This document shows positions 42,302-51,278 of a stretch of DNA of 64,000 nucleotides, piece after piece. A program made the translations under genes and the position numbers. A model generated the notes under the pieces. That model did not search any database, was not told where the DNA came from, and was given only the letters and a program-made list of their open reading frames with translations. How positions within the stretch are numbered: the first letter of the stretch is position 1; each line of letters opens with the position of its first letter. Origin of the DNA: Desulfoferrobacter suflitae (GTDB lineage Bacteria > Desulfobacterota > Syntrophobacteria > Syntrophobacterales > Syntrophobacteraceae). The stretch is from assembly GCF_022603395.1 (NCBI RefSeq), contig NZ_JAIBKA010000012.1, forward strand, positions 62,001 through 126,000, given 5' to 3'.

Positions 42302-43738
42302 CTACTGCAAAAATTCATGCATGGCGATCCCCGCGCGTCTCCCTTCACCCATGGCGCTGATTACGGTCGCTCCTCCAGATACTATGTCTCCACCCGCCCA
42401 GACGCGAGCCTTGGATGTCTTTCCGCGCTCGTTTATCGTTACCGTCCCTTTGCGGCTTGTCTCCAAGTCAGGAGTGGTGGAGGCAATAAGCGGGTTGGGT
42501 GAAGTGCCGAGCGAAACCACGACCGTATCTACATCCATGACGAACTCGCTTCCGGGCATGGGCGAAGGTCTCCGGCGACCGCTTGCATCCGGCTCTCCCA
42601 GTTGCATGCGAACCAGCTCCATTGCCGCAACGTTGTTGCGCCCATCGCTCAAAAGGGCAGTGGGCGCGCATAGAAAGAAGAAGCGAATGCCTTCCGCTTC
42701 AGCGTTTTCCACCTCCTCATGGCGAGCGGGCATCTCCTGGCGGGAGCGTCTGTAGATGACGTCAACTTCCCGGGCGCCCAGCCGCAGGGCACAGCGGGCC
42801 GCATCCATGGCCACGTTTCCGCCCCCGATCACCGCCACGCGCTTGCCCATCTTAATCGGTGTGGCATAGTCAGGGTAGAGATACGCTTTCATGAGGTTGG
42901 TGCGTGTCAGAAATTCGTTTGCCGAGTAGACCATGTTGAGGTTTTCCCCCGGGATGTTCAAAAACATGGGGAGCCCGGCTCCCGTTGCCAGGTAGACTGC
43001 ATCGAAACGGCCGTTGAGCAGTTCGTCCAGACTGTAGTTTATACCGATCACCGTATCGAGCAGCAACTCGACGCCCAGCGACTGGACATAGCGCACTTCC
43101 CGCTGAACGATTTCCTTGGGCAGCCTGAATTCCGGAATTCCGTACATGAGCACGCCCCCTCCGACGTGCAACGCTTCGAAAATGGTCACGGCATGCCCGT
43201 TGATGGCAAGATCGGCTGCGGCGGTAAGGCCCGAAGGACCCGAGCCGACAATCGCCACGCGCTTGCCCGTGGGATGAGCCAGCTCCGGTATGCTCGATTT
43301 TCCCTCCGTTCGCTCCCAGTCGGCGAGAAAGCGCTCAATGCGCCCGATAGCTACGGGAGCGCCTTTTTTGTCCAACGTACAGGCCGCCTCGCACTGAAGC
43401 TCCTGGGGACACACGCGGCCGCAAATCCCTGGAAGAGAGGTCTTACTCTTCAGGACGCGCAAGGCGAGTTCCAGCTCTTCGCGTCGGAGGGCCTCAATGA
43501 AGTCCGGAATGTCGATATTGACGGGGCACCCTTGTTGGCACGGGCGCTTTTTGCACTGGATACAGCGTCCAGCCTCCTCGATGGCCATCTCGTACGTGTA
43601 GCCAAGGGCCACCTCCTCGAAATTGTGCCTTCGTACTTCCGCAGCCTGCTTCGGCATTTCGACCCGGTTCAGGTTGATCTTGGCTTTCTTGCCCGTGCCT
43701 TTTTCGGAACCATGCCCGATCTGTTTGCTTTCACTCAT
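42302..43738 (-). CDS. NfnB/GltD-like NADPH oxidoreductase subunit
   Basis: 478 residues from ATG 43738; a GTG eight codons earlier lies in a heptamer array. The N-terminal cluster motifs CIQCKKRPCQQGCPVNIDIP and GICGRVCPQELQCEAAC, the FAD fold VAIVGSGPSGLTAAADLAI, and the NADPH fold VAVIGGGNVAMDAARCAL are those of glutamate synthase small subunit and of NfnB/SudA (NADH-dependent ferredoxin:NADP oxidoreductase, bifurcating). The adjacent NfnA-like gene, 27 bases upstream, favours NfnB over glutamate synthase. Likely role: exchange of electrons between NADPH and the Hdr system. Confidence 0.88.
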   Translation of the reverse strand: MSESKQIGHGSEKGTGKKAKINLNRVEMPKQAAEVRRHNFEEVALGYTYEMAIEEAGRCIQCKKRPCQQGCPVNIDIPDFIEALRREELELALRVLKSKTSLPGICGRVCPQELQCEAACTLDKKGAPVAIGRIERFLADWERTEGKSSIPELAHPTGKRVAIVGSGPSGLTAAADLAINGHAVTIFEALHVGGGVLMYGIPEFRLPKEIVQREVRYVQSLGVELLLDTVIGINYSLDELLNGRFDAVYLATGAGLPMFLNIPGENLNMVYSANEFLTRTNLMKAYLYPDYATPIKMGKRVAVIGGGNVAMDAARCALRLGAREVDVIYRRSRQEMPARHEEVENAEAEGIRFFFLCAPTALLSDGRNNVAAMELVRMQLGEPDASGRRRPSPMPGSEFVMDVDTVVVSLGTSPNPLIASTTPDLETSRKGTVTINERGKTSKARVWAGGDIVSGGATVISAMGEGRRAGIAMHEFLQ

Positions 43739-43748
43739 GTTTCGACTC

Positions 43749-43776
43749 TCTTCACTGCTCACTGCTCACCACTGCG
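43749..43776. repeat. heptamer array (GTGARCR type)
   Basis: Units TTCACTG, CTCACTG, CTCACCA on the plus strand; the array contains the TGA stop codon of the NfnA-like gene. Confidence 0.65.
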
Positions 43777-44611
43777 AGCAGCCGCGGCATTGAAATCCTT
43801 GCTGCAGGATGCTTTGATCGGCATACGTGCAGCGCCTCGCCATCAGCACCTCCCAACCGTCTATCTGGTGCCCGTCAAGCTCGGGACCGTGTACGCAGGC
43901 AAAGCGATTCGCGCCCCGCACGCTGAGTCGACAGGCACCGCACATTCCTGTCCCATCCACCATGAGGGGAGTGAGGTGCACCATCGTTTTGATTCCCAGA
44001 GGGCGGGTCATTTCGCAGATGATCCGCATGAGGCAGAGCGAGCCCATGCACACGACTCGGTCGACAGCTCGCTGCCGATGCCGATCAAGCATCTTTCTCA
44101 GCATGAATGTCGCCGTCTGGTGCATGCTATCGCCACCATCTCCCAGAGCCAAAAAGACCTCATCGCTCACAGCTTCCAGCTCCGATTCACCGAATAGCCG
44201 CTGCCGGTCCGGCGCCTGGTGGATGACGCTTATGCGGTTCCCCTTCTCTCTCAACGCCCGCAGAATGGGCACCATGGCGGCAGCTCCGTAGCCGCTCACG
44301 ACCGCAACCACGTGGCCGTAATGATCGATCTCCGCCGGGCGTCCGAGAGGTCCGACGAAATGGGCCAGAGCGTCTCCGGGGCGTAAATTAGCAAGCTGCT
44401 TTGTGGTGTTGCCTACTTGGATAAAGACGAAATCGACCGTTCCGGATTCGATGTTCCATCCGCTGATGGTGAAGGGGACCCGCTCTCCCTTCTCATCGAC
44501 AATCAGGATGACAAACTGGCCGGGCCGCGCTTTTTGTGCCACAAGAGGCGCTTCGATGCTCAGCCGATGAACCTTCGGAACCAATTCTTGGTGTGCAACA
44601 ATGGGAAACAT
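43766..44611 (-). CDS. NfnA-like ferredoxin-NADP reductase subunit (SudB type)
   Basis: 281 residues from ATG 44611 with the ribosome binding site GGAGAAAGGATAGCC; the longer frame to 44908 overlaps the upstream coding region and is rejected. A FAD domain (RPGQFVILIVDEKGERVPFT), an NAD(P) domain (HVVAVVSGYGAAAMVPILRA), and a C-terminal [2Fe-2S] motif with cysteines in DGTGMCGACRLSVRGANRFA and CVHGPELDG. This is the normal length and order for NfnA/sulfide dehydrogenase beta subunit. The start is two bases from the stop of the formate-dehydrogenase-like gene, so translation is coupled. Confidence 0.9.
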   Translation of the reverse strand: MFPIVAHQELVPKVHRLSIEAPLVAQKARPGQFVILIVDEKGERVPFTISGWNIESGTVDFVFIQVGNTTKQLANLRPGDALAHFVGPLGRPAEIDHYGHVVAVVSGYGAAAMVPILRALREKGNRISVIHQAPDRQRLFGESELEAVSDEVFLALGDGGDSMHQTATFMLRKMLDRHRQRAVDRVVCMGSLCLMRIICEMTRPLGIKTMVHLTPLMVDGTGMCGACRLSVRGANRFACVHGPELDGHQIDGWEVLMARRCTYADQSILQQGFQCRGCSQW

Positions 44612-44613
44612 GG

Positions 44614-47319
44614 CTATCCTTTCTCCAATCTGGCAAAGCATACGCTTCTGTCGAGATCGACCGATCCGGAAGAGCTTCGGTACACATCGGCAGAAACGGC
44701 CACCATCTTCGAAGGAAGGAGGCGACTGATCACAACTCGGCCTGCGAATTCCCCATTTCGGTGAATCACCCGCACCTTTTCCCCCTCCTTCAAGCCCATT
44801 TCGATCAGGTCCTGTGCATTCAAGGAGATTCCCGGGAGAGGATTCAGCAATGCGACAGATTCGGGGGAGAGCAGAGGGCCGAAGACATTGGGTTTCAGCC
44901 TTTCCCAAGAAGTCACTGCAAAGGGATACTCAGCCTCCCATCCACTTCGCGATGGTTTCCGGATGCTAAGTTGTGGGGCCTTCCACTTTGGCTGGGAATT
45001 GCCAATGATACACGTTGCATCGAGCTTGGGGCCAAGACAGGGCCACTCACGGGGGCTCTTGCGTATTTGTTCAGTGGTCGAACCCTGGTAGGCTCGATAG
45101 AATGGAACGAGGCGGCGGATTTCAGCAAACACCTGCTCGACGTCCTCGTAGCGAAAGCCCGCTGCACCCATTCTTTCTGCGAGTGCCGAGAGGACCCATT
45201 GAACGGACTGGGCCTGTCCTGGTGCGGTAAGTACCGGAGATACCATCTGGATTTTTCTCTCGCTGTTGGTCATGGTGCCGCTCTTTTCGAGAAGAGACGC
45301 CAGGGGAAACACGACATCGGCCCCGAGGCCGTCAGGGGGAGCGTAAGTGTCTTGGATGACGACGAAATCCAGACCTTCCACATACGGCCGCAGTGTATCA
45401 ATCATGCTTCGGTTAAGGTTTTCCTGAACCACGTAAAGGGCTTTGATCTTTCCGCGTGCAAGCTCCTCAATGACACTTTCCGCCAAGGGAAGATCGAGAT
45501 CGCTCTCCCAGGCGTCGGAGAACCGCTTGCGCCGTGCTGCATCCGACCAGCTTGTGTGGCCTGGAAGGAGGTAGTGTGCCATGCCCATATCCCACGCTCC
45601 CTGGATGTTTCCGTTTCCGTCAGCAAGAGCGATTCCGCCTCCCGGCTGTCCGAAGCTCCCTTTTATATGCTGCAGAGTGACCAACGCTCGAAGGAGTGCA
45701 TCAGCCAAGGGCGAATCCATGACGCCGGGTCCAACCAGAATGGCGACCTTTTTGCTTTGTGCGAGGATGGCAAGGGCATCGTTCAGGATTTCCTTCGGGA
45801 TTCCGCTTCCTTGGTGGGCCGCATCCAAGTCAAAACCGGTCAGACTTCCTCTCAGCTTCTCGATTTCAGCAGAATGGTCTTGCGCAAATATGCAATCGAT
45901 TCCACCTCGGTCCATCAGCGTGTGCAGAAACGAAAGGACAAGGAGAGGCTCGGTTCCCGGGGGCGCCGGCAGATGTACGTCCGCGAAGCGGGAGGAAGGG
46001 TTGACGCAGGGATTCATAACAATTAGCCGGGCGCCGCTCAAGCATGCCTCCCGCAGGCGCACTCCCAGGATGGGATGAGTTGCTGCGGGGTTGAAGCCAA
46101 TTGCAAGCATACACTCGGCCTGTTTGAGATCCTTGACACTGTTGGTGCTCAATGCCATCACACCAAGCTCTTCAAATAGCACCTGAGCAGCCAGATCGTG
46201 TCCCGGTGGGCCGAGGCATCCAATGGCGTTGGTTCTCAGTGCAAGACGGGCGAATTTCTGGAACAGATAGAGCTCTTCGTTCGTCAGGCGGCCGTCCGTC
46301 AAAACGGCCACCTCGCCAGGGGCGTACTTGTTGAAACGATCGGCCACAAGTCCAAGGGCCTCGCCCCATGTTGTTTCGACCAATGCGCCGTTTTCCTTCA
46401 TCAGCGGGAGCTTCAGGCGTTCAGGTCGCATTGGGTGGCGCTTCAGCAAAAAGCGCCCCTGCACGCAAGCCTGCCCCTGGTTTGATGGCCCGTTGAGGTC
46501 TGGTCGTGCCCGGATGATCTCGTTACCGTCATTAACTTCGAAAGTAAACCGGCACCCGGCACTGCAGACCGGACAAATCGAGGTAACCCTCCGGTGAGGG
46601 CGCTCCTTCAAATACAGGCTCATCACAATATCGGTGAGGGCCGCGCATATTCCATCCATATGTCCGCGAGGCTCTCCATTGAAAAGCTCCATATTCTCGT
46701 GCAGCGCTCCCGTAGGGCATATGTCGACACATGCTCCGCAGAACTGACAACCCACCTCTTCAAGCGGCCCGTCGAACGGTGTTCCCACTTCCTGTCGACC
46801 GTCTATTTCGCGAAATACGATGGCTTTCGCCCCGCGTACCTCGTGACACATCCGTACGCACCGGCCGCAGCGTACACAGAGACTGTAGTCGCGTTCAAAA
46901 TAGGGCCCTCCGGCTTGTACCGGCGGACGCTTTGCCGCTGGTAGCGTGTAGGGAAAATCAATTCCTATGGCCAAAACGAGATGCTGCAGTTCACATCTAC
47001 CGTTCCTTGCGCAGGCCAGACATTCTCGCGGATGCTCCTGAAGAATTAGCCGCAGCAGTTCCCGCCGAAAGTCGACAACTTTTGGTGTTTGCGTGTATAC
47101 CCTCATGCCTTCGGCAACAGGCGTGGTGCACGCGGAGGGAAGGCCCCGGTAGCCGTCGATTTCAACGGCGCACAGTCGGCACGATCCACCGGGCTTAAGC
47201 TCGGGATGATAGCAGAGGCTGGGGATAGTAACACCCAATGTGTGGGCGGCTTGCAGAACGGTCTTGTCCGCTTCTGTCCTGGTTTCCAGGTTGTCTATCC
47301 ATAATCGAATTTCGCTCAT
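44614..47319 (-). CDS. formate-dehydrogenase/NuoG-like molybdopterin protein lacking catalytic Cys/Sec
   Basis: 901 residues. A [2Fe-2S] domain (CYHPELKPGGSCRLC), a histidine/cysteine region (HPRECLACARNGRCELQ), two [4Fe-4S] motifs (CVRCGRCVRMCHEVRG, CQFCGACVDICPTGAL), then a molybdopterin domain that starts with the cluster CPVCSAGCRFTFEV...QACVQGR. Overall it aligns with NAD-linked formate dehydrogenase alpha subunits. At the active-site loop TNAIGCLGPPGHDLAAQ the position of the Sec/Cys that precedes the conserved His is Gly (codon GGA). So formate oxidation is unlikely; it may act as an electron relay, like NuoG, or on another substrate. First gene of the operon, with a strong promoter and MarR-type operator about 200 bases upstream. 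Confidence 0.85.
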   Translation of the reverse strand: MSEIRLWIDNLETRTEADKTVLQAAHTLGVTIPSLCYHPELKPGGSCRLCAVEIDGYRGLPSACTTPVAEGMRVYTQTPKVVDFRRELLRLILQEHPRECLACARNGRCELQHLVLAIGIDFPYTLPAAKRPPVQAGGPYFERDYSLCVRCGRCVRMCHEVRGAKAIVFREIDGRQEVGTPFDGPLEEVGCQFCGACVDICPTGALHENMELFNGEPRGHMDGICAALTDIVMSLYLKERPHRRVTSICPVCSAGCRFTFEVNDGNEIIRARPDLNGPSNQGQACVQGRFLLKRHPMRPERLKLPLMKENGALVETTWGEALGLVADRFNKYAPGEVAVLTDGRLTNEELYLFQKFARLALRTNAIGCLGPPGHDLAAQVLFEELGVMALSTNSVKDLKQAECMLAIGFNPAATHPILGVRLREACLSGARLIVMNPCVNPSSRFADVHLPAPPGTEPLLVLSFLHTLMDRGGIDCIFAQDHSAEIEKLRGSLTGFDLDAAHQGSGIPKEILNDALAILAQSKKVAILVGPGVMDSPLADALLRALVTLQHIKGSFGQPGGGIALADGNGNIQGAWDMGMAHYLLPGHTSWSDAARRKRFSDAWESDLDLPLAESVIEELARGKIKALYVVQENLNRSMIDTLRPYVEGLDFVVIQDTYAPPDGLGADVVFPLASLLEKSGTMTNSERKIQMVSPVLTAPGQAQSVQWVLSALAERMGAAGFRYEDVEQVFAEIRRLVPFYRAYQGSTTEQIRKSPREWPCLGPKLDATCIIGNSQPKWKAPQLSIRKPSRSGWEAEYPFAVTSWERLKPNVFGPLLSPESVALLNPLPGISLNAQDLIEMGLKEGEKVRVIHRNGEFAGRVVISRLLPSKMVAVSADVYRSSSGSVDLDRSVCFARLEKG

Positions 47320-47510
47320 AACACGCTCAGTCCTTTTTGCATATCCTTAATCCCGCGATTTTCTTAGATCCAGGAGCTCAACCGTCATTGCGGCGAACGC
47401 CTGAAACAGCAATGATCCACTACCCCTTAGTTGACGGTGCTTGTCCTGGCCCCGATCCGTGTCTCTGCTGCATGGCGGGTATGCAGCGATCAACTTGCTA
47501 AATTTGACTA
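47320..47510. other. leader of the large operon
   Basis: 190 bases between the -10 box and the first start codon. No gene or clear riboswitch fold is visible; the untranslated leader is long enough to hold post-transcriptional control. Confidence 0.4.
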
Positions 47511-47543
47511 TATATACACGAGTTGGTTGACAATGTCAACCAA
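47511..47543 (-). promoter_or_regulatory. promoter and perfect palindromic operator of the Hdr/Nfn operon
   Basis: On the minus strand TTGACA (47534-47539), 17 bases, TATATA (47511-47516). A 21-base perfect palindrome TTGGTTGACA-T-TGTCAACCAA (47523-47543) covers the -35 box. The core is identical to the operator before the split marR gene. Confidence 0.85.
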
Positions 47544-47687
47544 TGTCCATCGCCCAGCGGGTGGCAAAAGAGCAGGCGAATCGTTGGGACATAATGGATA
47601 ACATCTCGTTTTTTTCTTACTTGTTGCTTCTGCCTCTTCCATCTGTTGCCTTTCTGTTGGTTTCTCGCCCAACTGCTTGCCGGAGAC

Positions 47688-49580
47688 TCAGTCGAGTGTT
47701 TTGGAGATTGACACAAAGAACATCGTGCCTTCATCCGAGGTCGATTCGACCCACACGCGGCCGCCGTGCCGTTCGGCAGCTTCTTTGACGCCGGCGAGCC
47801 CAAGGCCCAGGCCTTCGACTCTTTTGTCCCTCGAGTTGCGTTGGAAGAGTCCGAAGATCTTTTCGAAATCATCGCACTTGATCCCAGCCCCGTTGTCTCG
47901 TACCGAGAAAATATGGGCCTCATCCGATTCATCGTAGCCCAACCGGATCATGCTCAGGGTTTCACCCCCATACTTGAGGGCATTGTCCACCAGGTTGCGA
48001 AAGATCCGTATGAGCGACAGGCGATCGGCTCGGATTTGCTCGGAAGCGGCCGATTCAATCCAGAGGATGCCGCGCTGTTCGACCCGTTGTGAAAACTCAT
48101 CGCGGACAGCCGCAAATATTTCTTCGACTTCGAGAGGAGAGATATCCAGCACGGCCTCCTTGGCGGCAATGTAGCCGTTGATCTTTTCCACCAGGGCTCC
48201 CAGCTGTTCGGAGGCCCGCAGGATCTGCTCGCAGTAAGTCCTGCCCTTTTCATCGATGAGATCGCCGTATTGTTTGCGCAGCAGACGAGCGAGGCCATAA
48301 ATTCCGATTGCAGGACTTTTGAGATCATGACAGATGAGGTAGGCAAACAACTTGATTTTTTCCGTGCTCTCTTGCAAGGCTTGTTCGGCCTTCTCCCGCT
48401 CGGCGATCTCCTGTTGCAGTTGCTCATTTTTGGCCGAAAGCTCGGCGGTGCGATCCTCAACCTTTCTTTCAAGCTCCTCATAAGAACCGCGCAGAGCGCT
48501 TTCCGCTTCTTTACGGCGCATGATGTTGCGCGCGATCATGGAGGCGCCGACGACATTTCCCTTCAGGTCCTTGAGCGGAGAGACAATCAACGAGACATCG
48601 ATGCGGCGGCCGTCTTTCCGCATGTGCACCGTTTCATAGTGATCCCTGGTTTCTCCATTGCTCACCTCGTCCAGACTTTGTAGCATGGTCCCCCAGTGCT
48701 CGGCCGGGATAAGAGTCAGGATGCAGTCACCCACCATTTCTTCCTCACTGTAGCCGTAAACGTTTGCAGCTCCTGAATTCCAGCTCAGGATTTCGCCTTC
48801 CAGGTTCATGGAAATGATGGCCGCATCGGAAGATTCGACCAGAGAGGCCAGCTGCAGCGCTTTTTGTTCCGTCCGCTTCTGTTCGGTCCGGTCGTTGTGG
48901 ACCAGAACAACTTCGCTTGACGGCAGTCGATACACGGAATACTCGTGCCACCTGGTCACGCGCCCATCCTGCTCGAAAGCATCCAGCCAGGTCTCTGCCT
49001 GCCCCGTTCGCCATACCCGCTGCAGAACCTCCAACAGATCCGAACCGCGCATGCGGGGGAAAACTTCCAGGACGTTCTTGCCTCTATGATTTTGGCGATT
49101 GACCCCATCGATCTGTTCAGCCGCCTGGTTGCAGTCAATTAGAATGAAGTCTTCTTCACCCTGCCCCAAAGGTCGGCATACCGCTACGCCGTCACTCATG
49201 TGTTCGAACACCAGACGATAGCGGGCTTCGCTTTCCTTCTGTTTTCGTTCGGCCTTTTCGACCCTTCCTGAGAGCAGCGCAACAATCGAAGCGGTGAGCA
49301 CCAACACCAAAGTCCGCAGGAGATCATCATTGCTCATAGCTTCTTGGGGCCAGCAGCAGTAGCGGCTAAAGAGCATGTAGCCCGCCAGCAAAAGAGGAAC
49401 CAGCAACCCTTTTCGTTTCCACCAGAAGGCGGAGAGCACTACCGGGATGTAGAAAAGGTGGGTAAACAGAGTGCTCGACCTTAAGACCACATGGAAATAA
49501 TAGGTCAGTGCCAGGCAGCCCAGCGTCAGCAGGCTGACAATGGCGATTTTGAGAATGTTTTTTGTACTTGAGGCTTGCAT
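47688..49580 (-). CDS. membrane PAS histidine kinase
   Basis: 630 residues from ATG 49580 (ribosome binding site GAAAGGATTT). Three or four hydrophobic helices in the first 110 residues (IAIVSLLTLGCLALTYYF; VVLSAFWWKRKGLLVPLLLA), two PAS domains (about 120-240, 250-370), a coiled-coil link, the phospho-acceptor region FAYLICHDLKSPAIGIYG and a complete ATPase domain (N box FRNLVDNALKYGG, DNGAGIK, GLGLGLAG). No response regulator is adjacent. The catalytic half closely resembles that of the kinase at 49737, so the two are paralogues with different sensors. Confidence 0.88.
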   Translation of the reverse strand: MQASSTKNILKIAIVSLLTLGCLALTYYFHVVLRSSTLFTHLFYIPVVLSAFWWKRKGLLVPLLLAGYMLFSRYCCWPQEAMSNDDLLRTLVLVLTASIVALLSGRVEKAERKQKESEARYRLVFEHMSDGVAVCRPLGQGEEDFILIDCNQAAEQIDGVNRQNHRGKNVLEVFPRMRGSDLLEVLQRVWRTGQAETWLDAFEQDGRVTRWHEYSVYRLPSSEVVLVHNDRTEQKRTEQKALQLASLVESSDAAIISMNLEGEILSWNSGAANVYGYSEEEMVGDCILTLIPAEHWGTMLQSLDEVSNGETRDHYETVHMRKDGRRIDVSLIVSPLKDLKGNVVGASMIARNIMRRKEAESALRGSYEELERKVEDRTAELSAKNEQLQQEIAEREKAEQALQESTEKIKLFAYLICHDLKSPAIGIYGLARLLRKQYGDLIDEKGRTYCEQILRASEQLGALVEKINGYIAAKEAVLDISPLEVEEIFAAVRDEFSQRVEQRGILWIESAASEQIRADRLSLIRIFRNLVDNALKYGGETLSMIRLGYDESDEAHIFSVRDNGAGIKCDDFEKIFGLFQRNSRDKRVEGLGLGLAGVKEAAERHGGRVWVESTSDEGTMFFVSISKTLD

Positions 49581-49684
49581 AAATCCTTTCTGCGTTTCCA
49601 CGCTTGAGCGTGGAAACCAGATGAAAACGCCGGGACCTTTTGTCCGCAAAACCCTGGTGGGTACAACCGAGCATGAAAACGGCT

Positions 49685-49742
49685 CTTTTTCTGCTTAGCG
49701 CTCACCGCTCACTGCTCACTGTTCACTGTTCACCGCTCACTG
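49685..49742. repeat. heptamer array (GTGARCR type), long
   Basis: About seven units (GCTCACC, GCTCACT, GCTCACT, GTTCACT, GTTCACC, GCTCACT) that run into the TGA stop codon of the following kinase gene (49737). Confidence 0.8.
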
Positions 49743-50996
49743 CCCCAGGTCCTTGGCTACGGCCACGTAAAAGGTAACTCCTCCGGATGCACGCTCCTTG
49801 AGCCACACTTTCCCGCCGTGTCTGGCGGCGACCTCTTTCACGATGGCCAGCCCCAAACCGGTGCCCTCCGTTCCCTGGGAAGTCTTCTCCCGCTGGAACG
49901 GTTTGAATAACTTCTTCATATCCTCATCGGCCAATCCCACCCCGTCATCCATGACCGAGAGGATATGAAAGCTTTCATCTTCTCCGTAGCCGATCTCGAT
50001 CCGGCTAAGTTTCTCTCCCCCGTACTTGACGGCATTTTCGACCAGATTTCTAAGAATTCGCTTGATGCCCAGTTCATCCGCGGTAATTTCGGGCAGCGCT
50101 TCCGGCTCGGACCATGAGATGCTACGCTGATCCAGTTTGGCTGCGAATTCTTCCCGGATGGAGCCGATCAGCTGCTTCATGTTGATACGGACGAGATGCA
50201 AGGGACTTTCCTTCGACTGCACATAGCCGTTGATGCCGTCGATCAGCGCCACCACCTGCTCGGCGGCTTTGAGGATTTGGTCGCAATAACGCCTCCCTCG
50301 TTCATCCAATACGTCAATATACTGTTTCTTCAACAAATTTGTGAGGCCGTACAGCGCGATGGTTGGACTCTTCAGATCGTGGGATGCAGTGTAAGTGAAA
50401 AATTCGATGGTCTCTTTTTTGTGTTTTATCTCCTCCAGGCTCTTTTCCATATTTTCGCACAGTTCGGCACGGTTCACAGCGACGGCGACCGCACTGCCGA
50501 TAGCGACCAACACATCGATCTTTTCTCTGGTGAGGCGGATTTTTCGGTCCGTTCCCAAATTGATGACTCCAATCACCTCGTTGCCAAGCAGCAGGGGAAC
50601 GCAAACGATGGTTTTGATTCCCTTACTCAGCAACAGCTTTTTTCGATCTTCATTCCCTAGATCAGTAACTTTTTGGGCAATAAAGGAACGCGTGCCAGCC
50701 GCCCGGCCCGTGAAGCCTTCAGAAATTTTGACGACCTCCAACCCGGTCGGATCAATTCCCCTGGAGCTCACCAAGGTAAACAATTGCCTATCCTTATCCA
50801 GCAAATACACCCGCCCGGCTTTGAACTGGAAATGCTTAAAAACTTTGGCTAGTGCTCCATCAAAGACCTCTTTAACTGTCTGACAGGTTGCAAACAGGTT
50901 GTTCATCTCTATCAAGATGGAGACGTTCTTATTACGCCTCCGCAACTGAGCCTGGCTTAATCCAATGGTGATTTGCTCTGTGTTTGCAGCGGCCAT
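49737..50996 (-). CDS. GAF-domain histidine kinase
   Basis: 419 residues from ATG 50996 (AAAGAGGTTGCTG); an ATG 24 codons earlier (51068) is possible but has a weak ribosome binding site. No membrane helices. A GAF domain at about 30-185 (FEGALAKVFKHFQFK-like start, GNEVIGVINLGTDRKIRLT) and a histidine kinase core with FFTYTASHDLKSPTIALYGL, LRNLVENAVKYGGEK, DDGVGLA and GTGLGLAIV. The GAF domain could sense a ligand or redox state; the nature is unknown. It is 156 bases upstream of the related membrane kinase, same strand. Confidence 0.85.
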   Translation of the reverse strand: MAAANTEQITIGLSQAQLRRRNKNVSILIEMNNLFATCQTVKEVFDGALAKVFKHFQFKAGRVYLLDKDRQLFTLVSSRGIDPTGLEVVKISEGFTGRAAGTRSFIAQKVTDLGNEDRKKLLLSKGIKTIVCVPLLLGNEVIGVINLGTDRKIRLTREKIDVLVAIGSAVAVAVNRAELCENMEKSLEEIKHKKETIEFFTYTASHDLKSPTIALYGLTNLLKKQYIDVLDERGRRYCDQILKAAEQVVALIDGINGYVQSKESPLHLVRINMKQLIGSIREEFAAKLDQRSISWSEPEALPEITADELGIKRILRNLVENAVKYGGEKLSRIEIGYGEDESFHILSVMDDGVGLADEDMKKLFKPFQREKTSQGTEGTGLGLAIVKEVAARHGGKVWLKERASGGVTFYVAVAKDLGQ

Positions 50997-51068
50997 CAGC
51001 AACCTCTTTTCTATCGGTTGATTGTGGATTAGCGGTGGTTGAGTTAGTTCCAGTCTATCGGGATTCAT

Positions 51069-51244
51069 GTATTCCGTTCATGCTGCGGCCTGTTCTGAGG
51101 TACCCAAGGGTTTCGAAGCATGAGTTCCAGCATCCGCCCATCGATACCTCACTCAAGAACGGCCTTAATTAACGGTATTTTTCCAGCTGACCACCATGAC
51201 CGCGACGGGTGCAGCAAAGCACGAAAGCCGGCTTTCTTTCTCTC
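51069..51244. other. intergenic inverted repeat
   Basis: Partly inverted sequence GTTCTGAGGTA (about 51093) and TACCTCACTCAAGAAC (about 51150) resembles the dispersed CCTGAGGTATCGAAGG hairpins elsewhere. No gene seen. Confidence 0.4.
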
Positions 51245-51278
51245 TTCTGCTCACTGCTCACCGCTCACTGCTCACTGA
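51245..51278. repeat. heptamer array (GTGARCR type) inside a gene end
   Basis: Four to five units (GCTCACT GCTCACC GCTCACT GCTCACT GATTCCC). On the minus strand they encode the last residues SVSSER and the stop of the GlpC-like gene. Confidence 0.75.

Noticed and set aside
41253-46026. Long plus-strand open frames of about 500 codons (41253-42755, 42719-44197, 44536-46026)
   Set aside because: They lie opposite the HdrA, NfnB and formate-dehydrogenase-like genes, which have clear motifs and ribosome binding sites; the antisense translations show no family resemblance.
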